Shown: positions 1 to 7,447 of the stretch, piece by piece
Layout of the letters: the number at the start of each line of letters is the position of its first letter
Position numbering within the stretch: position 1 is the first letter of the stretch
Source of the DNA: a virus
Direction: 5' to 3' (one strand)
DNA length: 63,259 nt
IMG/VR virus record: IMGVR_UViG_3300042112_000104
Span: 1-63,259 of that record
Position numbers and translations under genes: made by a program
Notes under the pieces: model-generated
The model's input: the letters and a program-made list of their open reading frames with translations, nothing else
Databases searched by the model: none
Told to the model about the DNA's origin: nothing

Positions 1-236
1 TCCCAATTGCTCCATAAAGGGCTGTTGCTGGCAGTTCAGCGTTTTCATCGCCAACGGCATATGCTCCAGCAACATCTCTAGAAAATTGAGATGGAGAAAC
101 TACAGGCACAAAAGGACTTAATCCTTCAAGAGCAGATGTAATCTTTGCCTGCCTTGGATTGAATGTGTATCCAGACGTTTCTCTAGACATTTGCGCTGCC
201 ATAATTAAGCCCCTCCGTAAGTTAAGTTAGATGCGG
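1..236. repeat. Left copy of terminal overlap repeat
   Basis: These 236 bases recur at 63024-63259 (offset 63023) with one difference, a at 128 versus g at 63151. The copy carries the first 67 codons of the ejection-type protein gene that is complete at 61408-63225 (its start codon lies here at 200-202) and the end of the gene that stops at 205. The difference falls in the third base of leucine codon 25, so it is silent. The simplest reading is a circular contig with an untrimmed overlap from a population carrying a SNP. A true short terminal repeat is less likely because it would cut a gene. Confidence 0.95.
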
Positions 237-936
237 GGATATTAAAGCGATTGCTTCTGGCATTTGTTCCGCCAGCATCGCGATTTGCAGCGGCAACAAG
301 TGCGGCGGGGGCGACATTGCTAGGACTCATGTATGGACTAGCTCCAGCCAGCGCTCCTCCGCCAGCGCCACCAACATTAGAAAGCGCTTGCAGCCTTGCG
401 GAATTTATGTCGAATCCACCACCGACATTGCCCATTCCTTGCGTTGCCAACGCAAATCGCTGACCAGCCGCCGCATCTGAGGCTACTTGCGCCGTATTCA
501 ATGCGCTAAGTCTATTGCTTGCGCGTTGAATAGACGCATTTTGAGACGTTGCTGCAGCTTGGTTATCCGCATCAATTGCTGCTTGGCGCTTTCTTGCCTC
601 TTCCGCTCTTGCCGCCGCTGCTTGTTGTTCTGCGAGTTGAGCCTGAAGAGCCTTGATGGCATTTTCGTTAGCCCTTTGTTGTTCAGGAGATGTTCCGCCG
701 ACAACGGTAACTGTTGGTCGCGGCGGATTGGCAATGTTGCTTATTGCCCTTCCAACGCCACCAAATGCATTTCCAATAGCGCGTCCAGCGGAGCTAACCG
801 CTCCTGTAACGCCCTTCCAAGCGCTACTGATTGCTTTGCCAAGGCTCCATCCGCCCAAAAGCAATAGCCACTCAGGACGGTTTGGAGAAAAAGCCAAACA
901 GACAGTGTTGATTATAAAATCAAACAAGCTGTCCAT
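205..936 (-). CDS. Low-complexity virion protein, paralogue 3 of 3
   Basis: A 243-residue protein rich in Ala, Gly and Gln. The first 50 residues are hydrophobic (FDFIINTVCLAF and a Gly/Ala stretch), followed by an Ala/Gln/Arg/Glu helical region at about 85-150. It shares two motifs with the next two upstream genes: GGGFDIN followed by an ALxN segment, and a C-terminal segment ending LTYGGA. A strong Shine-Dalgarno (GGAGG) precedes the ATG. It is the last of three tandem paralogues and lies directly upstream, in transcription order, of the ejection-type and giant protein genes. I infer a small internal or ejected virion protein; no known family was recognised. Confidence 0.75.
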   Translation of the reverse strand: MDSLFDFIINTVCLAFSPNRPEWLLLLGGWSLGKAISSAWKGVTGAVSSAGRAIGNAFGGVGRAISNIANPPRPTVTVVGGTSPEQQRANENAIKALQAQLAEQQAAAARAEEARKRQAAIDADNQAAATSQNASIQRASNRLSALNTAQVASDAAAGQRFALATQGMGNVGGGFDINSARLQALSNVGGAGGGALAGASPYMSPSNVAPAALVAAANRDAGGTNARSNRFNIPASNLTYGGA

Positions 937-937
937 A

Positions 938-1468
938 TTATGCCCCTCCGAATGTCAGGTTTGATGCTTGTGGCAAACTAAAGCGGTTTTGTGGCGCATT
1001 AGTTCCGCCTGCTTGCATATTTGCAGCAATCATGGCGGGAGAAACGCCAGTAGCAGCGCCTCCTCCTGCGGCAGGGCCAGCGGCATACGGCAAAGCGCCA
1101 GCAGCGCCAGCACCAGCAACATTGCCAAGCGCTTGCATCTTAGCGGCATTGATATCAAAGCCTCCGCCTCCGCCGCCAAGCCCAGAAGTTGCCATGCTTT
1201 GACGTTGTGCAGCCTGAGCGTCTTGCAGTTGTTGAGACGATTGAAGTCCGCTTAGCGAGCGTTGCGCTTGCTGAACAGATCCAAGTTGCTGACTGCGAGC
1301 CTGCTCGTCTTCCGCCTGAATTTTCATCTGGCGCTGGCGTTCTGCTTCGGCTCTTGCAGCGGCAGCAGCAGCCTCGGCTTGCTGTGCCTGCATTTGGCGC
1401 AACATAGCGCTATTATCGGGTGCGCTAGGCATCCGAATTTGTGGTCTTCTTCGTCCTCCTCCGCCCAT
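938..1468 (-). CDS. Low-complexity virion protein, paralogue 2 of 3
   Basis: A 176-residue protein. It starts with a Gly/Arg-rich segment (MGGGGRRRPQIRMP), then a DNSA motif also present in the next upstream paralogue, then an Ala/Gln/Glu/Arg-rich stretch likely to be a long helix or coiled coil (about 22-85). The central GGGFDIN motif and C-terminal ASNLTFGGA tail are shared with its two neighbours. GGAGG lies about 8 bases before the ATG. One base separates it from each neighbour, so the three are co-translated. Function is inferred from context only, as an internal or ejection protein. Confidence 0.75.
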   Translation of the reverse strand: MGGGGRRRPQIRMPSAPDNSAMLRQMQAQQAEAAAAAARAEAERQRQMKIQAEDEQARSQQLGSVQQAQRSLSGLQSSQQLQDAQAAQRQSMATSGLGGGGGGFDINAAKMQALGNVAGAGAAGALPYAAGPAAGGGAATGVSPAMIAANMQAGGTNAPQNRFSLPQASNLTFGGA

Positions 1469-1469
1469 A

Positions 1470-2006
1470 TTATGCTCCTCCGAATGTTAGTTTTTCAGCG
1501 TTTGGCAAAGTAAACACATTCGTCCTCTGAGTGGTTCCACCAGTGCCAGTATTAAGAGATTCAGCCGTTGTCAGCGCGGGATTAATTAGCGCTGGATTTG
1601 CAGCCAAGTTAGCAGCCGTTGAGGGCAGGGTTGTTGACGCAGCGCCAAGGTTTGCCAAAGCGGCATTCCTTGAAGCATTAATGTCAAATCCGCCTCCAGT
1701 TGCAGCCGTTCCCGCTGCTTCTTGCTCTTGTTTATACCTGTTAAGCGCAGCTTGATCGGCAAGATACTGAGATTCTTGCATTCTGCTAAGCGTATCAGCC
1801 GCGCTTTGTGTTGATTGCTGCATCTTTTGTTCAGCAGAACGGTTTTCCGCCGCAATTGCAGCTTCACGCTGTGCTCTTTCCGCCGCCGCTGCGGCTTCCC
1901 TAGCAGCAGCAATTTGTTGCTGCATCATTTGTTGCATGATTGCCGCTGAGTTGTCAGCAGGCATTTTATAAGTGATGTTTCCACCACCTCCAAATAGTCC
2001 GCCCAT
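1470..2006 (-). CDS. Low-complexity virion protein, paralogue 1 of 3
   Basis: A 178-residue protein with a short Gly-rich start (MGGLFGGGG), the shared DNSA motif, a long Ala/Gln/Glu/Arg helix with coiled-coil character (about 23-90), the GGGFDIN motif and a C-terminal LTFGGA tail. A perfect GGAGG precedes the ATG. It is the first transcribed of three tandem paralogues, which suggests local duplication followed by divergence. Position beside the ejection-type proteins suggests a virion component. No enzymatic motif is visible. Confidence 0.75.
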   Translation of the reverse strand: MGGLFGGGGNITYKMPADNSAAIMQQMMQQQIAAAREAAAAAERAQREAAIAAENRSAEQKMQQSTQSAADTLSRMQESQYLADQAALNRYKQEQEAAGTAATGGGFDINASRNAALANLGAASTTLPSTAANLAANPALINPALTTAESLNTGTGGTTQRTNVFTLPNAEKLTFGGA

Positions 2007-2072
2007 AGTTTTTTCCTCCGTTAATTGTTTGTTGTTATGCTTTCTGGGGGGTTAACCCAAGAAAATTGTCAG

Positions 2073-2987
2073 TTATGCCGTCATCTGTGTAAGCCCATAC
2101 ATGGTTCGATCAAATCCGCTTCCGAATCCAGAACTTCCGCCTGTTTTAGACCTAAAAATAGGGCCGTTTACAGCGCCATCAAGGCCACCGAAAATTCCGC
2201 CAAAAAGTGCCCCATATCCAGAGCCTGTAGGGCCACCCAAAGATCCGCCCGTCCATCCCTCAGATCCGCCAATGCTGATCCCTTTAAGGGTTCTATCAAT
2301 CCAAGGAGTTCCTGTTTTGACGGTTCCAAGGCTTTTTAGGGCCATAGGAACAACAGCACCCATAGCTCCAGAGGCCATACTTCCGCCCCCTCCACCCAAG
2401 TTCTTCATCATGCCTGTCATCCCGCCTGCAGATCCTGCTGCTGCTGCACCTGAAGCACCAGAAGCAGCGCCCTTGCCCCCCCCTCCCATTAGCCCCCCAA
2501 GAATGTTTCCGCTCCCGCCAGATCCACCTCCTCCCATCATTGACATCGCTGCAGGAATTGCAGCAGACAGAATGTCAGTTCCAGCACCCATAGCGGCAGT
2601 TCCGACAGCTTCCCTGTCGTCGCTGGCTATTTGGTAGTTCGCTGGATCGTCAGGCAAGAAATCGAATCCATTCTGTTCTTTCCTGCTTTGTGATTGCATC
2701 GAATTCCACTGTGCCGCTGCAGATGCTTGTTTTTGAGAAGTAATAGCGCGAGCGAATCTTTCGGAAGACGGGTTGCTCAGCGCTTCTTGTGCAAGTGAAA
2801 GCAACGCTTCCGTTCTTCTGTCAGATTCGGGCTTTCCGAAAAGCTGTCCCTGAGACATCAAATTGGCCGCATAATTCTGTTGCGCTGCCCTTTGAGATCC
2901 TGCCATAGGAGCGGGAATGTTATTGGCGCGGTAGTCCGCCGCCGTTGGAAGCGTTGCTTTTTGAACAGTTTGGTTTGATCCGCCCAT
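2073..2987 (-). CDS. Gly/Met-rich ejection-type virion protein
   Basis: A 304-residue protein. The N-terminal half (1-125) is polar and helical. Residues of about 125-260 are extremely rich in Gly, Ala, Ser and Met, with several amphipathic hydrophobic stretches, as in proteins that insert into membranes. It begins MGGS, as does the gene at 3842-4675. An AGAGGA Shine-Dalgarno lies about 8 bases upstream. It sits between a PAPS-reductase-like gene and the triple paralogues. By context and composition I infer an internal or DNA-ejection protein; no family was recognised. Confidence 0.7.
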   Translation of the reverse strand: MGGSNQTVQKATLPTAADYRANNIPAPMAGSQRAAQQNYAANLMSQGQLFGKPESDRRTEALLSLAQEALSNPSSERFARAITSQKQASAAAQWNSMQSQSRKEQNGFDFLPDDPANYQIASDDREAVGTAAMGAGTDILSAAIPAAMSMMGGGGSGGSGNILGGLMGGGGKGAASGASGAAAAGSAGGMTGMMKNLGGGGGSMASGAMGAVVPMALKSLGTVKTGTPWIDRTLKGISIGGSEGWTGGSLGGPTGSGYGALFGGIFGGLDGAVNGPIFRSKTGGSSGFGSGFDRTMYGLTQMTA

Positions 2988-2990
2988 ATA

Positions 2991-3842
2991 TTAATCCTCT
3001 TGGAGTTGTTTAGAGTCCCAATGAATTGGCATAACGCCCAAATCCTCCATCACAATGTCTTCATAAGGAACTGATTCAGAAATATTTGTAATTGTTCCAT
3101 TCAGTTTGGGGCAATAAACGTATTTTGGCCCACGCCTATCAATGCAATTCACGCAAACTGGATAGTAATCTGAATTCATTGATTTATCTGGATTCCCAAT
3201 CCATTTGCCGCCTCGTTTAACATAACGATTGGAATCTGGCGTGATGCCATTTTCTTCCATGTAGGAAAAAACGTCTTCATCAGTCCAATCGCGCAAAGGA
3301 TACAAAGAAACAGGCGATCCTTCGGCATATCGTATGTCCATAGCCAAAGGAATTGGCCCTTTGATTGTGTCTACATCGCTGCTTTTTGTTCCAATATATG
3401 CAGCATCCCAAGGCCAACTAAAAAAACCAACTGGCCTTTTAAGATAATCGTCTAAAGCACAAAGAAATCTTTCTCCCTTTTTTGGCCTTTCGGTTCCTTG
3501 CGCTATTACCATGCAGGCTTTACCCCATTGCTGATACTTCAAAAAATCAAATCTAGGCTCTCCAGTTTCTGTGTCAGGCCCATGTAACACAGTAATTTTA
3601 GAAGCAGGATAGTCATACACTTCTAAATCCCATTGTTTGATTAAATCGTCTGAGTAAGCGTATCGCTGGCGCAATTTAGGCTCTCGGTATTGCACTACTG
3701 GCAAATCAAGTTTGCAAACATATCGAATAAAATGCAACAGAACGGTGCTGTCTTTTCCTCCTGACCAAAGGACAACAGACTTCGGCCAGCGCTTGTTCCA
3801 TTTAAGCACTTTCTCAAAAGTATTGTCCAATAGGTCTTTCAT
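2991..3842 (-). CDS. PAPS reductase-family PP-loop protein
   Basis: A 283-residue protein of the phosphoadenosine phosphosulfate reductase / ATP-PPase superfamily. The PP-loop SGGKDST at residues 27-33 binds the phosphates of the adenylyl nucleotide. The C-terminal part has a CVNC pair and a third cysteine (YCPKL), which could bind a metal or an Fe-S cluster. Family members reduce PAPS/APS, and relatives (DndC-type) act in DNA phosphorothioation; no DndA, B, D or E partner is present here. The start overlaps the stop of the upstream virion gene (3842) by one base, so it is translated together with ejection-type genes. Substrate is unknown. Confidence 0.85.
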   Translation of the reverse strand: MKDLLDNTFEKVLKWNKRWPKSVVLWSGGKDSTVLLHFIRYVCKLDLPVVQYREPKLRQRYAYSDDLIKQWDLEVYDYPASKITVLHGPDTETGEPRFDFLKYQQWGKACMVIAQGTERPKKGERFLCALDDYLKRPVGFFSWPWDAAYIGTKSSDVDTIKGPIPLAMDIRYAEGSPVSLYPLRDWTDEDVFSYMEENGITPDSNRYVKRGGKWIGNPDKSMNSDYYPVCVNCIDRRGPKYVYCPKLNGTITNISESVPYEDIVMEDLGVMPIHWDSKQLQED

Positions 3843-4675
3843 TAGAATGCAATTGCTCCAGCGGTTAATCCTGCTCCAGCTAGTCCTCCCAACATCCCTA
3901 TGCCTGCAGCGCTTTGTGCATTTCTAGCTGCTGCATTTTGGACGGCACCCTGATAAAGCATTTGTTGATAAGCCTGTTGATTTGCGCGATTTGCCTGCGA
4001 AAGGCTTAACAAGTCTCCAATGCCCGTATTGGCAAAATCAGCAGCGGTCATTCCCAATCCTTGTGCGGCACCCAGCAATCCCGCCTGCCATCTTCCCATA
4101 GCCTCTTGATTCGCCACTTCTGCCGCTTGTTTTCCTGCCATCAAAGCGCCCGGATCCAATCCGCCCGTTGGTGCCCCATATGCATCCAGATAGCTCTGTT
4201 GCGCGGCAATGTTTCCAAGTTCAAAGTCTCTTCCTGCCTGCGTTGCCATGTCAAACAGCGCCGATCTTCCGATAGTGCTATCAGGATCGATTCCTGTGGC
4301 GGAAATTGCTGGGATTCCCTTTGTCTTGGCCCACTCTTCCATTTGTTGCTTCCACGCCTCGCGGGAAGTTGCAGCCTGAAGCCTTTGCGGAACCTCTTGC
4401 CGCATTTTTGCTGCTTCTGGGCTGGCAAGCGCCTCATACTTTCTGGATCTTGCTAAATTTGCCATGCCAAGTTCGCCAGCCTCGCGAGAAACTTGATTCG
4501 GGCTAAACTCCTGCATTTGGGGAGTTATGTTTGAAGCGAGCTTCAGCATATCAGCTTGGTTTTTCAGAAACATCAGTCCGATCTGATTCTTCTGACCAAG
4601 AAGGGCCGCTTCCATGTCCATAGAAGGGCGCTTGATATAGTCGCCCGGATTAACTGTTGCTGGTGATCCGCCCAT
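3842..4675 (-). CDS. Ejection-type virion protein
   Basis: A 277-residue protein starting MGGSPATVNPGDY. It is mostly Ala/Gln/Met-rich helix (30-235), with a hydrophobic Gly/Ala C-terminus (about 250-277) that could be a membrane segment. A strong GAAGGAG Shine-Dalgarno lies 7 bases before the ATG. It resembles in size, composition and place the internal core or ejection proteins of podoviruses, but I cannot name a family. The start shares its MGGS opening with the gene at 2073-2987. Confidence 0.7.
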   Translation of the reverse strand: MGGSPATVNPGDYIKRPSMDMEAALLGQKNQIGLMFLKNQADMLKLASNITPQMQEFSPNQVSREAGELGMANLARSRKYEALASPEAAKMRQEVPQRLQAATSREAWKQQMEEWAKTKGIPAISATGIDPDSTIGRSALFDMATQAGRDFELGNIAAQQSYLDAYGAPTGGLDPGALMAGKQAAEVANQEAMGRWQAGLLGAAQGLGMTAADFANTGIGDLLSLSQANRANQQAYQQMLYQGAVQNAAARNAQSAAGIGMLGGLAGAGLTAGAIAF

Positions 4676-4679
4676 ATAA

Positions 4680-5072
4680 TTACTCCTTCGGTGCTTTAAT
4701 TTCGTAGATTTCTCTGTTAAGTGGAGTAAGACCTATTTTGGTCATTATCTCGTTTGAAAAATTTGGTCTTCCTTCTTCTGTCGGCACACCGACATAAGCA
4801 ATAGATCCAGAAACTTGAACAAATGTGACCAGATCGTTTATAACACGATAAACATCGCGAGGATTTGTATGCTTTGGGTGAAAGGCTGGATAAACTGTTG
4901 GAATATAAACCCAATCTGAGTAGCCGATCAGATTGCCATCGCGGTAATGACCTAAGACGTTGATGTTCGGATGCTCATGGATTTCATGGTTGAATTCTTG
5001 CGCGAAATCAACGGCTTCAAGGAATTCGTTGGTTCCGTGTCTGAGTAGTTTGTAATCTATGCGTTTATTCAT
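4680..5072 (-). CDS. Possible GNAT-like phage protein
   Basis: A 130-residue protein starting at the ATG at 5072. A longer in-frame start at 5099 would overlap the upstream gene. The middle has a pattern LGHYRDGNLIGY followed by a proline/histidine-rich loop and a VINDLVTFVQ helix, which could be the beta strands and helix of an acetyltransferase-like (GNAT) fold. No acetyl-CoA-binding RxxGxG/A motif is clear, so the assignment is weak. It lies between a small Cys-containing gene and ejection-type genes. Confidence 0.6.
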   Translation of the reverse strand: MNKRIDYKLLRHGTNEFLEAVDFAQEFNHEIHEHPNINVLGHYRDGNLIGYSDWVYIPTVYPAFHPKHTNPRDVYRVINDLVTFVQVSGSIAYVGVPTEEGRPNFSNEIMTKIGLTPLNREIYEIKAPKE

Positions 5073-5073
5073 G

Positions 5074-5319
5074 TTATGCTCTCCCCACAAAGACCTCATT
5101 TTTGGTGGTATATCCAGCGAATTTTGCCGCCTGCTCCTGAATAACTTTCACCCTGTCTGTAAAGCTGCCACACACGGCGCAAGGCAGACATTCGGGATCC
5201 TTGTATGCGGTAAACGGGATAGAGGAATACAACGGAACCATTGCCGTGTCCGAAAACGGGCTGATGAACTTGTTGGGGAAGTTCGTAACGGGAACAGAAG
5301 CCTGTGAAATATTGGGCAT
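5074..5319 (-). CDS. Small CxxC phage protein
   Basis: An 81-residue protein starting at ATG 5319, directly after the stop of the tail-tube-like gene (5321). A longer open frame upstream overlaps that gene and is rejected. It contains one CLPCAVC segment that might bind metal, followed by a helix (RVKVIQEQAAKFAG). It ends one base before the start of the next gene. Function unknown; position suggests a small virion or assembly factor. Confidence 0.6.
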   Translation of the reverse strand: MPNISQASVPVTNFPNKFISPFSDTAMVPLYSSIPFTAYKDPECLPCAVCGSFTDRVKVIQEQAAKFAGYTTKNEVFVGRA

Positions 5320-5320
5320 T

Positions 5321-7447
5321 TTAGCAGGGGTTCGATATTTTATACTGAACAGCGGCGGCATTGGCCGCTTGAAGGGCCAAAATGCCAGCCTGCTCTTCTG
5401 CGTGAGCGTAGGAAATGAAAGAAAGAAATGATGCGGAAGCTGTAGCCGATATGGACGGGAATCCAACGCAGGGCAGCGTGACCGTCTTGTAGACCTTGGC
5501 AAAAAACGTCTTATTTTCGCCCAGAGGCCCGTCTAGTGGGCTTGGAAGAATGTCCAGTTTTAGAGAGTCTCCATTTTCTCCAACAACACAGGAAAGCGTT
5601 TCGTTGGCGTTAGGATTGCCAACAGATTTTTCGCTCCACGGGTCTTGGAAGATCCTGACAATTTCAACGCCAAGTTCTCCGCACCATTCGATAAGCATGG
5701 AAAACGCCTTGTCTATATCTGCCGTTAATGGGCTTTCGCAAGTTTCGTAGCGGACATTCCTAGTGGCGCTTTCCGTGACAAGCCTCCTATATTGGGTATT
5801 AAGGAACCCCAATTCATCGATTTCTGATTCAAAAGGCGTATTCTGATACTGATGCCTTTCGCTGATTGCCATTACTCGACGGTCTAAAACCTTTTGGTAT
5901 GCCCCTTTGCTCCCGCGAAAACTTGCCCTCACGTCAACCGTTCCTCCGATTTCCTTGCATTCAATTTCGGCGTAAACGAATTGCTTCAAATCCATACCAT
6001 CACCAAGCTGGGCGGTTTCAATCTGGCTATAAATGCGGTTATAGAATCGCGTTGTGCTTCCGTCTTGATTAATTCGTAGATACGAGTCGGTTCGCTCTGG
6101 CATGAAAGACTCCCACAGGTGGTTATAGGAGCCATCATTTGTCGCGGTGTAATCCAGCGAGAAGTGAAAGCAGCGAGGTTGCCCGTCTACCACTCCTGTT
6201 GTCCATTCTACGGGCCTTGTGCCCTCCCAGACTCCGCACCACGCAGGGTTTCTGGCCTGACCCCACTCAGAGGCAGCGGCATAGTCCAAAACCATTGTGG
6301 CCGAATTTACAGGCTCTAGATATGGAACAGAATAGAGCAAATAGTTTTCAAACGAAGAGGCGCAAATTTGGCTTTGGTTTCCCGTCATGTAGCGTTTGGT
6401 TCGCGCCATTTCCACGTCCTTATACAAAACCTGTGACGAGAGATAGCTCGCGGCAGCAACGTCAGCCGCAACCAACCCGCCTTGCGAATACCACCACATT
6501 TGACCAGCTTGGAAAGCGATGCTTTTGCCTGCAATGCAACCAACGGTAGGATAAAGCGTATTCTGGAAGTTCGCTGTGGATGCCCAAGCGGAACGATCTA
6601 GAATTCCTGAAGCCAAAGAAAATGTAGATCTGTCAGTGAAAACAATCAGGCGGGTGTCGGTGTTTTGTCCTACATACGAAACAAGCCCTGTAACTGGCCT
6701 TGAAAAGCTGAAATCGCCGCGACCAGCGCCAGATGTTCGCTCAAGCCAACTTGTCGGGTCGCCAAGATCAGAAGCCAAAACAAGATTGTTGTCCGCGATC
6801 CACATTCTATTCCCAGAAAACGCCATCCAAGTTCCCACGGGAATTTTGTCACTTTGGACACCAGTTTTGTTAGATCCATCCCAATACGCAGGAGCAGAAA
6901 TACCGTCCTGAATCATCACAATACGATGCGATGGCGTGACCGTTGTATCGCCTCCAGTTGATGTTGTGGCTGATCGTGTTCCCAAAGCGAAAATGCACTG
7001 GCTGGCATCCTCGTCCATTTTTATCCCAGCAAGCCTGTATTCTTCCCAATCTTTGGGTTGCTCAAGAGGGAACGGCGCAAAATAGACGTTCCCGCTAACC
7101 GCAAATACCATGTATGTGAGTTCATCTTTGGCAACTCCGCTTCCGTTCACGTCAAAGATTTGCCTCGGAACGGTAATAAGTTGACCGTTCACTGTTTTCT
7201 TTTCCGCTGCCTGAAACTGTTTATTTGCGGCAAAGAATATTCCGCCCTGCAAATTCCCCGGCGGCAAAGACAGGCGCATCGCATAGCCGGGTCGCGTTTG
7301 GGCAATGCCGCCGCGCACCGTGATATTAACGCCCCATTTTAATTGGTTTTCTGGAAGCGCCCACGCATTTCTGACGCTATTGACGCCCTGAACCCAACCA
7401 GCAGTGCTCTTGGTAAGCCTGCCTGCGTTGATTTGGTCGGACTTCAT
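5321..7447 (-). CDS. Tail tubular protein B-like (nozzle) protein
   Basis: A 708-residue beta-rich protein. Repeated strand-turn units with short Trp/Gly motifs (YWDGSNKTG, WMAFSGNRMWIAD, WWYSQGG) across residues 150-400 suggest a beta-propeller-like body. Size, composition and position just after the N-terminally tail-tube-A-like protein match the podovirus tail nozzle (gp12-like) proteins, although I assign it by architecture rather than a diagnostic motif. Its start overlaps the preceding gene by 4 bases. The C-terminal 60 residues are Ala-rich helix. Confidence 0.65.
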   Translation of the reverse strand: MKSDQINAGRLTKSTAGWVQGVNSVRNAWALPENQLKWGVNITVRGGIAQTRPGYAMRLSLPPGNLQGGIFFAANKQFQAAEKKTVNGQLITVPRQIFDVNGSGVAKDELTYMVFAVSGNVYFAPFPLEQPKDWEEYRLAGIKMDEDASQCIFALGTRSATTSTGGDTTVTPSHRIVMIQDGISAPAYWDGSNKTGVQSDKIPVGTWMAFSGNRMWIADNNLVLASDLGDPTSWLERTSGAGRGDFSFSRPVTGLVSYVGQNTDTRLIVFTDRSTFSLASGILDRSAWASTANFQNTLYPTVGCIAGKSIAFQAGQMWWYSQGGLVAADVAAASYLSSQVLYKDVEMARTKRYMTGNQSQICASSFENYLLYSVPYLEPVNSATMVLDYAAASEWGQARNPAWCGVWEGTRPVEWTTGVVDGQPRCFHFSLDYTATNDGSYNHLWESFMPERTDSYLRINQDGSTTRFYNRIYSQIETAQLGDGMDLKQFVYAEIECKEIGGTVDVRASFRGSKGAYQKVLDRRVMAISERHQYQNTPFESEIDELGFLNTQYRRLVTESATRNVRYETCESPLTADIDKAFSMLIEWCGELGVEIVRIFQDPWSEKSVGNPNANETLSCVVGENGDSLKLDILPSPLDGPLGENKTFFAKVYKTVTLPCVGFPSISATASASFLSFISYAHAEEQAGILALQAANAAAVQYKISNPC

